Assembly: GCA_019677205.1 (NCBI GenBank)
Contig: JAAMXY010001160.1
Span: 1 to 17,940, forward strand
Length of the DNA: 17,940 bases
Source of the DNA: Pinguiococcus pyrenoidosus
Taxonomy: Eukaryota; Sar; Pinguiophyceae; Pinguiochrysidales; Pinguiochrysidaceae
Direction of reading: 5' to 3'
Positions 1-7,732 of this stretch are shown piece after piece. A program made the position numbers and the translations under genes. The notes beneath the pieces are model-generated. The model saw only the letters and a program-made list of their open reading frames with translations. It was not told the DNA's origin and ran no database searches. How positions within the stretch are numbered: the stretch's first letter is position 1; each line of letters opens with the position of its first letter.

Positions 1-2593
1 TCCGCCCCGAAACCGTTTTCGACTGAGTGGCACCAGCGTAGGGAGCGTCCAGCGCGTCTCTTCGGAGCAATCCAAAGTCTCATCTCGTCCGCTTGCCACG
101 AGGAAGCATCTTCGCTCCCTGGATCCGCCGTCTCGAGCGGCTCTCGCCAAAGGAAGCCCCGCAACGTGGGCGAACTCTGTACTCAGTTGGCAGAGCCGCC
201 TGTACTCCTCCGCCGGTCGGTGTCTCGAAGATTTGCAGGCGTCCAGAGGCTCTATGGCAGCCGTTTGCTTCGCCACATCTGCATGCCCTTCCCTTTCCTC
301 GGCTTGCATGACGGGGCCGGCCGCGGGCCGGTCCAGAAGGTCGGCGCTTGCGACCGAAGCTGCCGGTTGCGATTCGAGTTGATGGTCCGACGAAATAGCG
401 GCGCCGCGGTTGTGGCTCCCACGAGAGGAACATGCCGCTGCAGGATGTTCCTTTTGTGGTCTTTGGCTTCGTGAAGAAGCACTCCGAACCGTACTTCCCA
501 TGGCAGCGCCACCGGCTGGCAGAGGAGTCCCCGGACTCCGGCTCTTCGCATGCGCAGCCAAGGCTGAGACCAGCGTAGCATCTGCATCTCTGCGATCAGG
601 CTCTGCTTGATCATCGCCTTTCTCGGAAGTGCTAGGAGGTGGAAGCTTCCTTGGAGAGCCCGAGTCCGAACCTGAAACGGCCGAGCACCTCCAGGTTTGA
701 GCAGCATCACGCGGGAGTATCAGCGCGTGAAGCCTCTGATCATTCAGGCGGAAATGCCCGCGAGCATGCCTTAGCTTGTGCATGATATCTCTGGAGGCGG
801 ACGCGGCTTGCATGAGCTTCTCTCGATCTTTCGACTCTGACAGAATGACCACTCTCCCGGTCCTCCTTCGTCCGGTGCGGCCGGCCCGCTGGACGAGCCT
901 TGTGGGGGAGCGGACGCAGTTGAACATCACGATCAAGTCAACGGAGCCGACGTCCAGCCCTTCCTCCGCAATCGAGGTGGCGACAAGCACATTGTACACT
1001 CCTTCCCGGAAGTTTTCCATCACCCGCAGCTGCTCGGACTGCGTTTGGCCAAGACAAGCCTTCTTCTCTGGTTGGCGCTGCAAGACGCCCTGGGCACCGT
1101 CGATCGCTGATTCGCCTGTCGCCGCTCGGCTCTGCCCTACGAAGGCGTGCGGTCGGAGAAGCCTCGGTGGCGCCCCGCAAAGGTTTGGCGCGCTCAGCTC
1201 GGACCAGATCAGGTCGACGTCGTCTCTCGACTCACAGAAGACGATTGCCCTTGACGCTCGCCCTCCCTTCTGGTGTCGACGGAAATGCTCCATCAGCAGC
1301 TTTCGGAGGGAGTGCAACTTGGGCGCGCGGGAGCCCCGACGACCGAGGCTGTGAGATAGCTTGAGGACGATGGCCACGTCGGCACGAAGACTGCTTGCAG
1401 CAAACGCTGCAGAGAACTCGCGGAGCGCTTCGCTCTGTTGCAGCTGCTTCAGGTTGTCGATCATCGAGGGGACGCTCTTGCTGCAGAGCTGCCTGTACGC
1501 TTGGATGACCGTTCTCAAAAGAGTTGCCGCGGCCTGCAGGCTAGGCTGTGCAAGGGCGAGAACGTTGCGTTAGTCGCCTGTCTGACGGTGCCTCCCGCGC
1601 TCCAGCGCGCTCGACGAAAGGCTGCGGTCTTACTTCGGGCCTCCACGAGGATGCCTCGCAGGCTGCTAAGGCAGGCTGCGTTAAAAAGGATGGCCCATTC
1701 GCGACAGGATGAACCTTTGGCAGGCAAGCGGCGGCTGCAAGGGGCTCTGCAACGCAGAGCACGAGCCTCCTGAGCCAGTCCCCCACGGCGTGCAGGCCAT
1801 CTTGCTCCCGGACGTACACGACCTCCTCTTGGCGCTGATGAATATACTTGGCCACGTCGTCGTCGCGATCGTCTCGCACGAAGACCTGCAGCAGATCGGA
1901 GCGGGAGTAGCTCAGCATGCGCATGCAAAGTAGTTTCGGGCGGTAGAAGGCGGTGAGAGCCATGCGGGATCGCGTGTGGAAGGAGGCTGCCATTCGCACC
2001 TTCTCAACGAGGAGGCTGTAGATCACCTCTTGCACTTTCTTCTTGTCCTTTCCCGGAGTCGCGCTGAGGCCAACGATGCGAAAGTTCTTCTTCCTGCATC
2101 GCAGCTCCCGGACGACGTTGACGTAGGCGTAGGAGCCCGTCGCCCGGTGGGCCTCGTCCACCACGCAGAGCACCACTTTCTCGGCGGGAAGGTGCCCGTC
2201 AGCGATATCGTTCTCCACCGTCTGCGGCGTCGCAAACAACACGCTCTTGTGCTGGTAGAGTTGTCGTCTCCGTACAGGCGACACGCTGCCACTGACGTCG
2301 GCCACGGCTTCTCTGCGAAACGCTGCGATGCCCATGCACGCCTCGATCTGCTGTGCCACCAAGGGCTTGGTCGGGGCCAAGAAGAGCATGACACCGCCAG
2401 GAAACCACTGCTGATAATTCCTCATGACCGCAGCGGCGATGAACGTCTTGCCCAGCCCTGTCGGGAGCACGACGAGCGTATTGAAGAAGAGGCACTCGCG
2501 CACCGCGGCCACTTGGTAGTCGCGCCTCTCGCGGTTGTCCGGATAGCTCCAGGTGCCCACTCGGGAGTCCGGCGAAGTAGGAGCGCCTCGCAT
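1..2593 (-). CDS. FANCM/Mph1/Hef-family DNA helicase, partial (C-terminus outside window)
   Basis: Superfamily 2 translocase of the FANCM/Mph1 type, which in known members remodels stalled replication forks and D-loops in the nucleus. Exon 1 (2593-2000) carries DYQ at residues 25-27, Walker A LPTGLGKT at 43-50, APTKPLVAQQ at 73-82, DEAH at 146-149 and SATP at 177-180. Exon 2 (1885-1715) carries the inserted-domain start (YIHQRQEEVV). Exon 3 (1545 to the left edge) is open without a stop for about 515 codons. It holds AIVFCES, the HAFVGQS segment, ATSIAEEGLDVGSVDLI and QRAGRTGRRRTGR (motifs IV-VI), then a Ser/Pro/Arg-rich tail. Introns 1886-1999 and 1546-1714 are inferred from alignment to the family; the second has a CTAAC branch-like site 24 nt before its AG. 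The donor at 1714 is the best of several. The start is the first ATG before the conserved YP..RDYQ block, but a pyrimidine-rich AG lies just upstream, so a further 5' exon is possible. An ERCC4 nuclease domain is not visible. Confidence 0.9.
1886..1999 (-). other. Helicase intron 1 (114 nt, in-frame, no stop)
   Basis: The donor AAG|GTGCGA and acceptor CTGCAG|GTC bracket 38 codons that fit no part of the FANCM family. Removing them joins the helix after SATP to the VRDD...YIHQR block at the usual spacing. The length is a multiple of three and the intron contains no stop, so gene finders may read it as coding. Confidence 0.75.
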
Positions 2594-2999
2594 CTGAGAC
2601 AGAGGCCGAAGGGCAGGGAAGCGCCTTTGGACGAGTTCGGGGTGTTCAACGCTGTGGAAGTTCGAAGGAAAATGGCGGGAAAAGCAACGGGTGGGCGGCG
2701 CAACAATTTAGAAATATGTCATTCAAAAACTTGATAAGTTGGTCATTGGCTGTGCCATTCCAAGGACACGTTATGTCGCTGTGATTCAGGTCAACGCTAT
2801 GGCAAAAATCCCATTTTCGCTGGAAACGGTAAATGGCCAGAAAGAACGGGCAAAGATCTCGCGAGGAAAGCGAAAGCCAAAAACACGTCATTCGCTTCTG
2901 CGTCGGAACCCTGCCGTAGTTGGCGTCGTCTCCGGATTCACGCCACGTCCGCAGCGTTATCGAAGGACTGTTGGCTGCAAGGCGTGGGAGGCAGCCACT
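2594..2999. promoter_or_regulatory. Divergent intergenic region, helicase / selenoprotein H
   Basis: This 406-nt gap lies between two start codons facing away from each other and should hold both promoters. It contains an E2F-like GGCGGGAAA and an inverted CCAAT box (ATTGG, about 2744-2748). No convincing ORF, TATA box or RNA gene was seen. Confidence 0.6.
2674..2682 (+). promoter_or_regulatory. E2F/MBF-like site GGCGGGAAA
   Basis: The complement, TTTCCCGCC, matches the E2F/DP consensus TTTSSCGC. It sits 81 nt upstream of the helicase start. The longer context AATGGCGGGAAAA differs by one base from the context of the site at 4787-4795, upstream of another minus-strand gene. Confidence 0.5.
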
Positions 3000-3681
3000 A
3001 TGCCCGCGAAGCGCAGGTCGACGAGAGCGAGTGGCTCCAGCAGAGCCAGCAAGAAGACGAAGCGAAGAGCGGTAGGACGCCTTTAGCCCTTGTCGGGACG
3101 GCGCGAAATACGGCGGCCTCATGGAAGGCCTTGACTTTTAGGCGGTGGTCGAAGAAGCAGACGTGGAAGCTGCGGAACCCGAAGTCCAGGAGAGTGCCGC
3201 CGCGGAAGCTGCTGCTGCCGAAGAAGCCGCGTCTAGCAAACCCGCTGCGGCCTCGGCAAGCGCTGAGAAGCTGGTGTACATCGAAGCATGCAAGGTGACG
3301 AAGTTGTGGTCTCGAGGCGGTGATGACAGAGCCGCTCAGAGGAGACAAGCTGAGCGACCTTGAAGCCTGTGATCTTGTTCTAACGCGGTGTGCTTGTAGT
3401 CCTGACAGGCATTCAAAACCCGTGCTGACAAGCTCCAGAAGAAGCTGAAGGAGCTGGACGACAGCATTGTGGTTTATGGGCATCCTCGCAGTGGCTTCCA
3501 GCCAGATCGGCCGCTGGAAGAACCCGCCAAGCCCACGAAGGGTGCCTTCAAAGTCAGCGTCGTGAAAGACGACGACGTGGTGGAGGTATTCAAGACCGGC
3601 CCCGAGGCGCGCCCTTTCAAGAAGCTGAAGAACATGGACATCGACTCCGTTGCCGATCAGATTGTTGCAGCGCTGGAGTAA
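3000..3681 (+). CDS. Selenoprotein H (SelH-like nuclear redox protein) with TGA-encoded Sec
   Basis: Small thioredoxin-fold selenoprotein; known SelH is a nucleolar, DNA-binding redox protein. Exons are 3000-3071, 3142-3294 and 3400-3681, giving 168 residues. Residues 1-24 are Lys/Arg-rich (KKTKRR), as expected for nuclear targeting; an Ala/Glu-rich linker follows. The fold begins LVYIEACKSUQAFKTRADKL and continues with GAFKVSV and ARPFKKLK, matching SelH in order. Cys74 and Sec77 form C-x-x-U, and the spacing to the downstream helix equals that of animal SelH without gaps. Intron 2 (3295-3399) has CTAAC at 3380-3384. A second AG at 3407-3408 would remove S-U-Q and give a Sec-less CKAF version, which automatic annotation would prefer because it avoids the stop. 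The shorter variant is the main alternative. Introns are phase 0. Confidence 0.85.
3100..3108 (+). promoter_or_regulatory. E2F-like site GGCGCGAAA in SelH intron 1
   Basis: The complement is TTTCGCGCC, a strong E2F consensus. It lies inside the 70-nt first intron of SelH (3072-3141), about 500 nt upstream of the helicase start on the other strand. Whether it acts on either gene cannot be told from sequence. Confidence 0.3.
3403..3405 (+). other. Selenocysteine codon (TGA), SelH residue 77
   Basis: An in-frame TGA is the second codon of exon 3 if the acceptor is TTGTAG at 3394-3399. It supplies the U of a C-K-S-U motif that aligns with the C-x-x-U redox site of SelH. Reading continues in the same frame for 92 codons to TAA at 3679-3681 with recognisable SelH sequence throughout. 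Confidence 0.75.
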
Positions 3682-3753
3682 ACTGGTGAACACCGCCGTG
3701 CCCACCCTCGGCAGGACTCCGCTGAGTCGTAGGCCACGCGCATCTGTCCGAGG

Positions 3754-3816
3754 CGTTCCCGTGGAATGAAATGGATGGTGTCGCACTGACACGATCTGTG
3801 GAAGCTTGGGGAAGCG
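3754..3816 (+). promoter_or_regulatory. Candidate SECIS element in SelH 3' UTR
   Basis: The structure was folded by eye. Helix I pairs 3754-3760 with 3809-3816, with G3814 bulged. An internal loop follows. The core has ATGA at 3766-3769 facing GA at 3801-3802, so G3768-A3802 and A3769-G3801 can form the tandem sheared pairs required of a SECIS. Helix II is 3771-3782 with 3788-3799: 11 pairs including two wobbles, plus one G-G mismatch. The apical loop GCACT lacks the usual unpaired AA, which is the main weakness. It lies 72 nt after the stop codon. Confidence 0.45.
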
Positions 3817-3892
3817 CAAGAGACGCGGTGGCGTGGTCCCGCAGGATCAGCGCGCCTGCCAGGATCCATTTTTAGGCTGTCCAAAGGATGAA

Positions 3893-4687
3893 TTAGTCGA
3901 CCGATGCTTTGCTCTCCGCTTTGGACTCGCAAGAAGCCTCTTCTTGTTCTTGTTCTTGTTCTTGTTCTTGTTCTTGTGCTTGTGCTTGTGCTTGGCCTTG
4001 TGCTTGTCCTCGTGCTTGTGCTTGTCCTTGCGCTTGTCCCGGTGCTTGTTCTTGTACTTGTGCTTGTCCCGGTGCTTGTGCTTGTCCTTGCGCTTGTGCC
4101 GGTGCTAGTTCTTGTACTTGTACTTGTACTTCTTCTTGCTCTCGTTCTTCTTCTTGTGCGTCTGGCTCCTCTTGCGCTTCTTCTCCGTCTTGTTGTTTTT
4201 CTTCGTCCTCCGGGGTGGCGTCGCCCTCACTGCTGTCCCGTAGGATGGACAGAGCAAGGCCTCGCTTCATCTCCCTGTCCTCATCCAAGCCCAGTCGGAA
4301 GGCCAGATTCTCAAACTCTCGAACTCTTTGCTGCAGCATGGCCTCACTGAGTCGGCTCAGGTCCTTCAAAAGCACGGTGCCATCATCCTGATCCTGCGAA
4401 TCCAGCCAGCCTGTGAGATCCTGAGCGATGTGCAGCGCTCCTCCAGTTCTTAGCCCCGCAGGGCGCACCTGATGATTGAGGTAGGCGTATAGGTCGCGCA
4501 GAGCGCCGCTCACCGGCACCGGCGGCGGGATCGTTCGAAGTTCTATGCGGCGGCGCTTCGCCAATCGCCTGGCGGGCTTCGCACCATTCGCATCTGACAA
4601 AGTCGAGTTGCTCGGCTGCAGCTGCGCGCCGACGGAATGCGGAAGAGGCAGCGCTTGCTTCTCCGTCGCCACCTGCCGCAGCATCAT
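3893..4687 (-). CDS. Unknown basic protein with Gln/Glu/Ala dipeptide-repeat tail
   Basis: I do not recognise this 264-residue protein. Residues 38-52 contain a bipartite-like basic cluster (KPARRLAKRRR) that suggests nuclear location. Residues ~60-150 look like a real helical domain, with LRDLYAYLNHQVRP, LTGWLDSQ and REFENLAFRLGLDEDREMKRG. The last ~110 residues are acidic and low complexity: Glu-rich, then tandem QA/QG/QV/QE dipeptides encoded by a 6-nt DNA repeat, ending SKASVD. The start is the first of two adjacent ATGs (4687 or 4684). The frame stays open upstream without another ATG. An E2F-like site ~100 nt upstream hints at cell-cycle expression. The gene converges with SelH, with 211 nt between stop codons. 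The reverse frames are repeat shadows. Confidence 0.65.
   Translation of the reverse strand: MMLRQVATEKQALPLPHSVGAQLQPSNSTLSDANGAKPARRLAKRRRIELRTIPPPVPVSGALRDLYAYLNHQVRPAGLRTGGALHIAQDLTGWLDSQDQDDGTVLLKDLSRLSEAMLQQRVREFENLAFRLGLDEDREMKRGLALSILRDSSEGDATPEDEEKQQDGEEAQEEPDAQEEEREQEEVQVQVQELAPAQAQGQAQAPGQAQVQEQAPGQAQGQAQARGQAQGQAQAQAQEQEQEQEQEQEEASCESKAESKASVD
3942..4132. repeat. Degenerate hexanucleotide microsatellite (CTTGTN-type) inside coding sequence
   Basis: About 30 copies of a 6-nt unit, mostly CTTGTT, CTTGTG, CTTGTC and CTTGTA. Read on the minus strand they encode (Q-A/Q-G/Q-E/Q-V)n. The array starts as pure CTTGTT and degrades toward higher coordinates into CCGGTG-type variants, as in a repeat growing at one end. 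All three plus-strand frames stay open here only because of the periodicity. Confidence 0.9.
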
Positions 4688-5092
4688 CCAAAGTCGGCGC
4701 TCGGTACGCTTCTTGTGGGGCGTCGCGGTTCGGTGGGTTTGCCGTGGTGACTTGAATCCGTTTGAACTGAAGCGAAGCGCAAAAATGGCGCGAAAATACC
4801 AAAGGTCGAAGGGTCAAAACAAGAACACAGACCGGCCTTTGGGCCTTTGATTCAAAAAGCGTTGTTTGCCAAAAAAGCGAAACGGAAAAGGCGGAATAGT
4901 TCTGTGCGACACCAAAGCCCTTTCTCTTTGCACGTCGGAGGGAAAGGCGCCTTTATCCAACGACTTTTGGCAGCGTCAAAGAGCCCCCAAAGGCTTCTGC
5001 GGGACGGTTTGGAGAGCGCAGCTTTGAGAGCAGCCAAGTTTCGCACTGCAGACAAGTTGGACGTTCGGCGCAAGTTGTGATTGCTTTTGGAG
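4688..5092. promoter_or_regulatory. Divergent intergenic region, unknown gene / plastid STI1 protein
   Basis: This 405-nt gap between two divergent starts holds an E2F-like site and a stretch rich in CCTTTG/CAAAG words around 4800-4870. No ORF with coding character was seen. Confidence 0.5.
4787..4795 (+). promoter_or_regulatory. E2F/MBF-like site GGCGCGAAA
   Basis: The complement, TTTCGCGCC, matches the E2F/DP consensus. It lies 100 nt upstream of the minus-strand unknown gene. The surrounding 13-mer AATGGCGCGAAAA differs by a single base from the one upstream of the helicase. Confidence 0.5.
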
Positions 5093-5966
5093 ATGATCTT
5101 GAAGATTGCGCACTTGGCCACTTTGGCCGCCTGTGCACACGCGTTCCTGGCGCCGGCGCGTTCTCGATGGTCCGTGCGCTTGTCCGCGTCTACGGACTTC
5201 ACCGATGACGAGAGGTTCGACAGCGTATCCGGCATGCGAGTGAGCGAGATCAAGGCGGAGCTTGGTAGGGCCGGTCAATTCTGCAGTGGCGAAGATGCAC
5301 GGCTCCTTCCACAGAGACTGTAGACGTGACAGCTGTGATCGTAGATCTCCGAGGAGTGCTGTACGACGACTGCTTCGAGGCAGACGAGCTGCGCAGGCGT
5401 CTTGAAGACGCAAGGCTATCGGGCAAGGCGGACGTAGGCGTCGTGGACAATTTCAACCGTATTCAAGAGGAAGCAAAGGCGGAGAATGCCGATGAGGTAC
5501 AGCGGTAGCCTATGATGAACTGAGAGAGTGGGCAACTGCTCAGCCTGTGAGCAAATGTCGCATCCTTGGCGCAATTGTCTGACGCTTTGTGGCCTCTGTT
5601 TTTCCGGCAACAGATCGACGAGTTCGACGAAGAGCAGCTGGCCAGCTTGCTCGCTGGGGACGGAACACTGCCCGGGGGACTCTCACCGGAGGAGGTGATG
5701 AAGATGAGAAGCAGTCCGGAGCTCATGGCGGTGTTGCAGAACCCAAGCTTCCAGCGTCTCACGGTGCGTGCGCGCGTCCTACCTCGGAGCCTGCCATATA
5801 TGATGGCACTCAAAAATGCTTGCATGCTTGTTTGCAGAAAGCGCAAATGGCTGGTGACCAAGAAGAAGTGTTGAAGCTCTTGAGCGATCCAGAAGTGAGC
5901 GCTGTCTGCGCGGGGTTGTTCAAGACTCTCGAGGATCTCGGCATCAAACCGCCCGAGCAGAGATGA
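5093..5966 (+). CDS. Plastid-targeted protein with SAP-like and STI1-type segments
   Basis: 200 residues from exons 5093-5264, 5345-5496, 5614-5763 and 5838-5966. Residues 1-17 form a signal peptide (hydrophobic, ending ACAHA). F18-L-A-P starts a basic Ser/Arg-rich transit segment, the ASAFAP-like junction of red-lineage complex plastids. Residues ~49-83 (MRVSEIKAELDLRGV then YDDCFEADELRRRLEDAR) form the SAP-like helix-loop-helix common in algal proteins. The split codon D58 created by intron 1 restores the motif exactly. Residues ~142-194 (SPELMAVLQNP, EVLKLLSDPEV, LFKTLEDLGI) resemble an STI1/Hop-type DP repeat used in chaperone contacts. Introns are 80, 117 and 74 nt, with acceptors GTAG, ACAG and GCAG. 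A role as a plastid co-chaperone or assembly factor is inference only. Confidence 0.8.
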
Positions 5967-6134
5967 GGCAAGCTCTTTGCAAGAAGGAAGACACCTGAAG
6001 CACAACAAAGGGGCAATACTTGATCCACAGGCTTCCTGACCGTAGCACGACGGGACTCCAGCTCGAGCGGTCGCCTGGACCTCTCCGTGCTCCGCCAGCT
6101 GGTGGCCTCGTCCTGTGTTTGTCCGGTGCGGAGC

Positions 6135-7046
6135 TCATCCAAGAGAACGCACCCGAGTCTGGTCGACGTATGGTCGCACCGCGCCTTTCATCAGCGCGAA
6201 GATCAGGTTTCCACCGGTCCGCAGGATCGTGTAGTCCATGTACAGGATTTTCAGGGCATTGACCACACCGTCGGTCCTGGCGCCCACGAAGCAGCCGATG
6301 AGCACGTTGCCGAGACGCTGGTTGCGGATTCTGCCGAACTTGTCTTCATCGAGAGCAGCTTCCCAGGCGGCCACGTCCTCGAGCATCCTGCGATAGGTGC
6401 GCTCTGCACTTATCTGCGCATTCGTGAGGCGCATGGAGTCGTTCGACCTTGCGACCCGGATGCCGGACGCGCGTCGCCTCCGAACTTCTTGCACGATCCC
6501 ATCCATGCGTCGAAAGATGAAGTCTCCACTGACGCGAAGGGGCAGATAATCCTCGTACAGAATTCGGAACGCATTGGTCACCTTCCATGGATTCACAAGA
6601 ACCAGGCAAGGCGACGAGTTAGGCCCCCCTGCTGCGCTTCGGCGTCTCTTGATGGGATGGCTTCGCAGGTCTCCTTCGCTAGCGACACAGCCTTCCCTTA
6701 CCTCTGGTGTGCGCGATCCGTCGACGACGCCCTTCACGAGCGCCCGAAGTCTGGCGTCTTCAATCTCGTCTAGCAGCTCGTCGTCGTACTCCCGGCAGCG
6801 TTGCAACATGCGCTCAAACTTCAGGCCGTATTCATTGCTCGGCCGCGAGCCGTCTCGCACAGCCTGGAGACGCCACACATCGGTCTTGAGCTCCTCGGAC
6901 TGGATGCGGTGGATGCGAGGACCTGGCCGCGGGCTCCTAGCCGTGAGGAAGCTGCTTCCGCTTCTCGTCGCGAAGTGCGCGCGAAGCGGCTGAGCAGCCC
7001 AGAGGCAGCTTGCAAGCACCAGCAGAGCGACAGCTTGCTTCAGCAT
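6135..7046 (-). CDS. Secretory or plastid-targeted protein with two ~70-residue repeats, function unknown
   Basis: 263 residues from exons 7046-6702 and 6581-6135. M1 opens a clear signal peptide (LKQAVALLVLASCLWAA), followed by an Arg/Ser-rich, acid-free segment like a transit peptide. Two copies of one unit are visible: residues ~78-145 (FERMLQRC ... NAFRILYEDYLPLR.SGDFIFRRMDG) and ~178-250 (YRRMLEDV ... NALKILYMDYTILR.GGNLIFALMKG). The intron (6582-6701, donor GTAAGG, CTAAC branch-like site, acceptor GGAAG) was placed by matching the copies. It is 120 nt, a multiple of three, without a stop. The frame is also open 405 nt upstream of M1, but the composition there is not protein-like and the signal peptide argues for M1. 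I cannot name the family. Confidence 0.7.
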   Translation of the reverse strand: MLKQAVALLVLASCLWAAQPLRAHFATRSGSSFLTARSPRPGPRIHRIQSEELKTDVWRLQAVRDGSRPSNEYGLKFERMLQRCREYDDELLDEIEDARLRALVKGVVDGSRTPEVREGCVASEGDLRSHPIKRRRSAAGGPNSSPCLVLVNPWKVTNAFRILYEDYLPLRVSGDFIFRRMDGIVQEVRRRRASGIRVARSNDSMRLTNAQISAERTYRRMLEDVAAWEAALDEDKFGRIRNQRLGNVLIGCFVGARTDGVVNALKILYMDYTILRTGGNLIFALMKGAVRPYVDQTRVRSLG

Positions 7047-7732
7047 CGTGCAAACAGGTGAAAAGCCAACGTCGGACTCGACAGAGATGCCTTTGCTGTC
7101 GAAAGGCGAAGAAGTCTCGCAACGTGCGAACGCCGACGGACAGAGACCAGCAGAAGCGGCTGCACCCCAAGGACACTCGCCGCACTGGTACTGACGCGCG
7201 GCCAAGGCCCAAGCGCTGCCAGCAATGCAGCAATGCCAGGGGAAGACGGAAGGGCGTCCAAAGGGGCAGTCGTGCCTGCGAACTGGCCAGGAGAGCTCTA
7301 CCGAACAACGAGAACAAGCGTGCCACGCAGTCCGAAGCAGCCAAAACGAGGGTTTTCGCTGGATGCAGCAAGTCCCGTTGATTTGACGTTGGATACTATT
7401 TTGGTTTTCAATCGTGACTTCAGTGACTTGTTGATAGAAATGTAATTTCAATATAAATAAACTTTTGAATATTTATTTTTTATCTTGTAACCGATTTGGC
7501 ATCTGTCCTTTGTACTGTACTACGTCAATGCCGATGCTTTAAGCTTATTATATTGTCAATAATATAATTTATTTTTAAAATAACGTAAATTTATACCTTA
7601 TAATAGTATATAATACTCGTAAGACTTTCCTCTTCCTCCTTTTGTAGTCTTTCCAAAAGTGTTCTCTGTCGAGGGTTTGTGTTGGTGTAGCGGCTCTTGG
7701 AGTGAAGTGCGCTCCTGTGCGGCGCACTGAGC
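7047..7732. promoter_or_regulatory. Divergent intergenic region with AT-rich island, repeat protein / cyclin
   Basis: 686 nt. The left half (7047-7380) is mixed composition and may be 5' UTR or upstream sequence of the minus gene. The right half contains the AT-rich island listed separately and leads to the cyclin start. No supported gene or RNA was seen. Confidence 0.5.
7438..7640. other. AT-rich island
   Basis: Strongly AT-rich stretch in GC-rich surroundings, with runs such as ATATTTATTTTTTAT and a perfect palindrome ATTATATT-gtcaat-AATATAAT at 7547-7568. It has no terminal repeats, target duplication or ORF that would make it a transposon. Its position ~100-300 nt before the cyclin ATG suggests a promoter or nucleosome-free region, or possibly a replication origin. 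Confidence 0.6.

Noticed and set aside
3879-3925. Alternative SECIS around ATGA at 3888
   Set aside because: A 7-bp TCCAAAG/CTTTGGA stem encloses it, but no GA partner sits opposite ATGA, and it overlaps the end of the convergent gene.
3904-4391. Plus-strand ORFs of Leu-Val or Cys-Ser repeats
   Set aside because: They arise from the 6-nt microsatellite, which has no stop in any frame. The minus-strand frame continues into non-repeat protein-like sequence.
4383-4817. 144-codon minus-strand ORF overlapping the start of the unknown gene in another frame
   Set aside because: It is Ala/Arg/Ser-rich, the typical composition of a shadow frame, and loses the helical domain and the nuclear signal of the chosen frame.
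7047-7451. N-terminal extension of the repeat protein by 135 codons
   Set aside because: The frame is open, but the sequence is Cys/Trp-rich and unlike a protein, and a proper signal peptide starts at the internal ATG at 7046.
7438-7640. AT-rich island as a MITE or other transposon
   Set aside because: Only a short 8-bp palindrome was found. There are no terminal inverted repeats, no target-site duplication and no second copy in the window.
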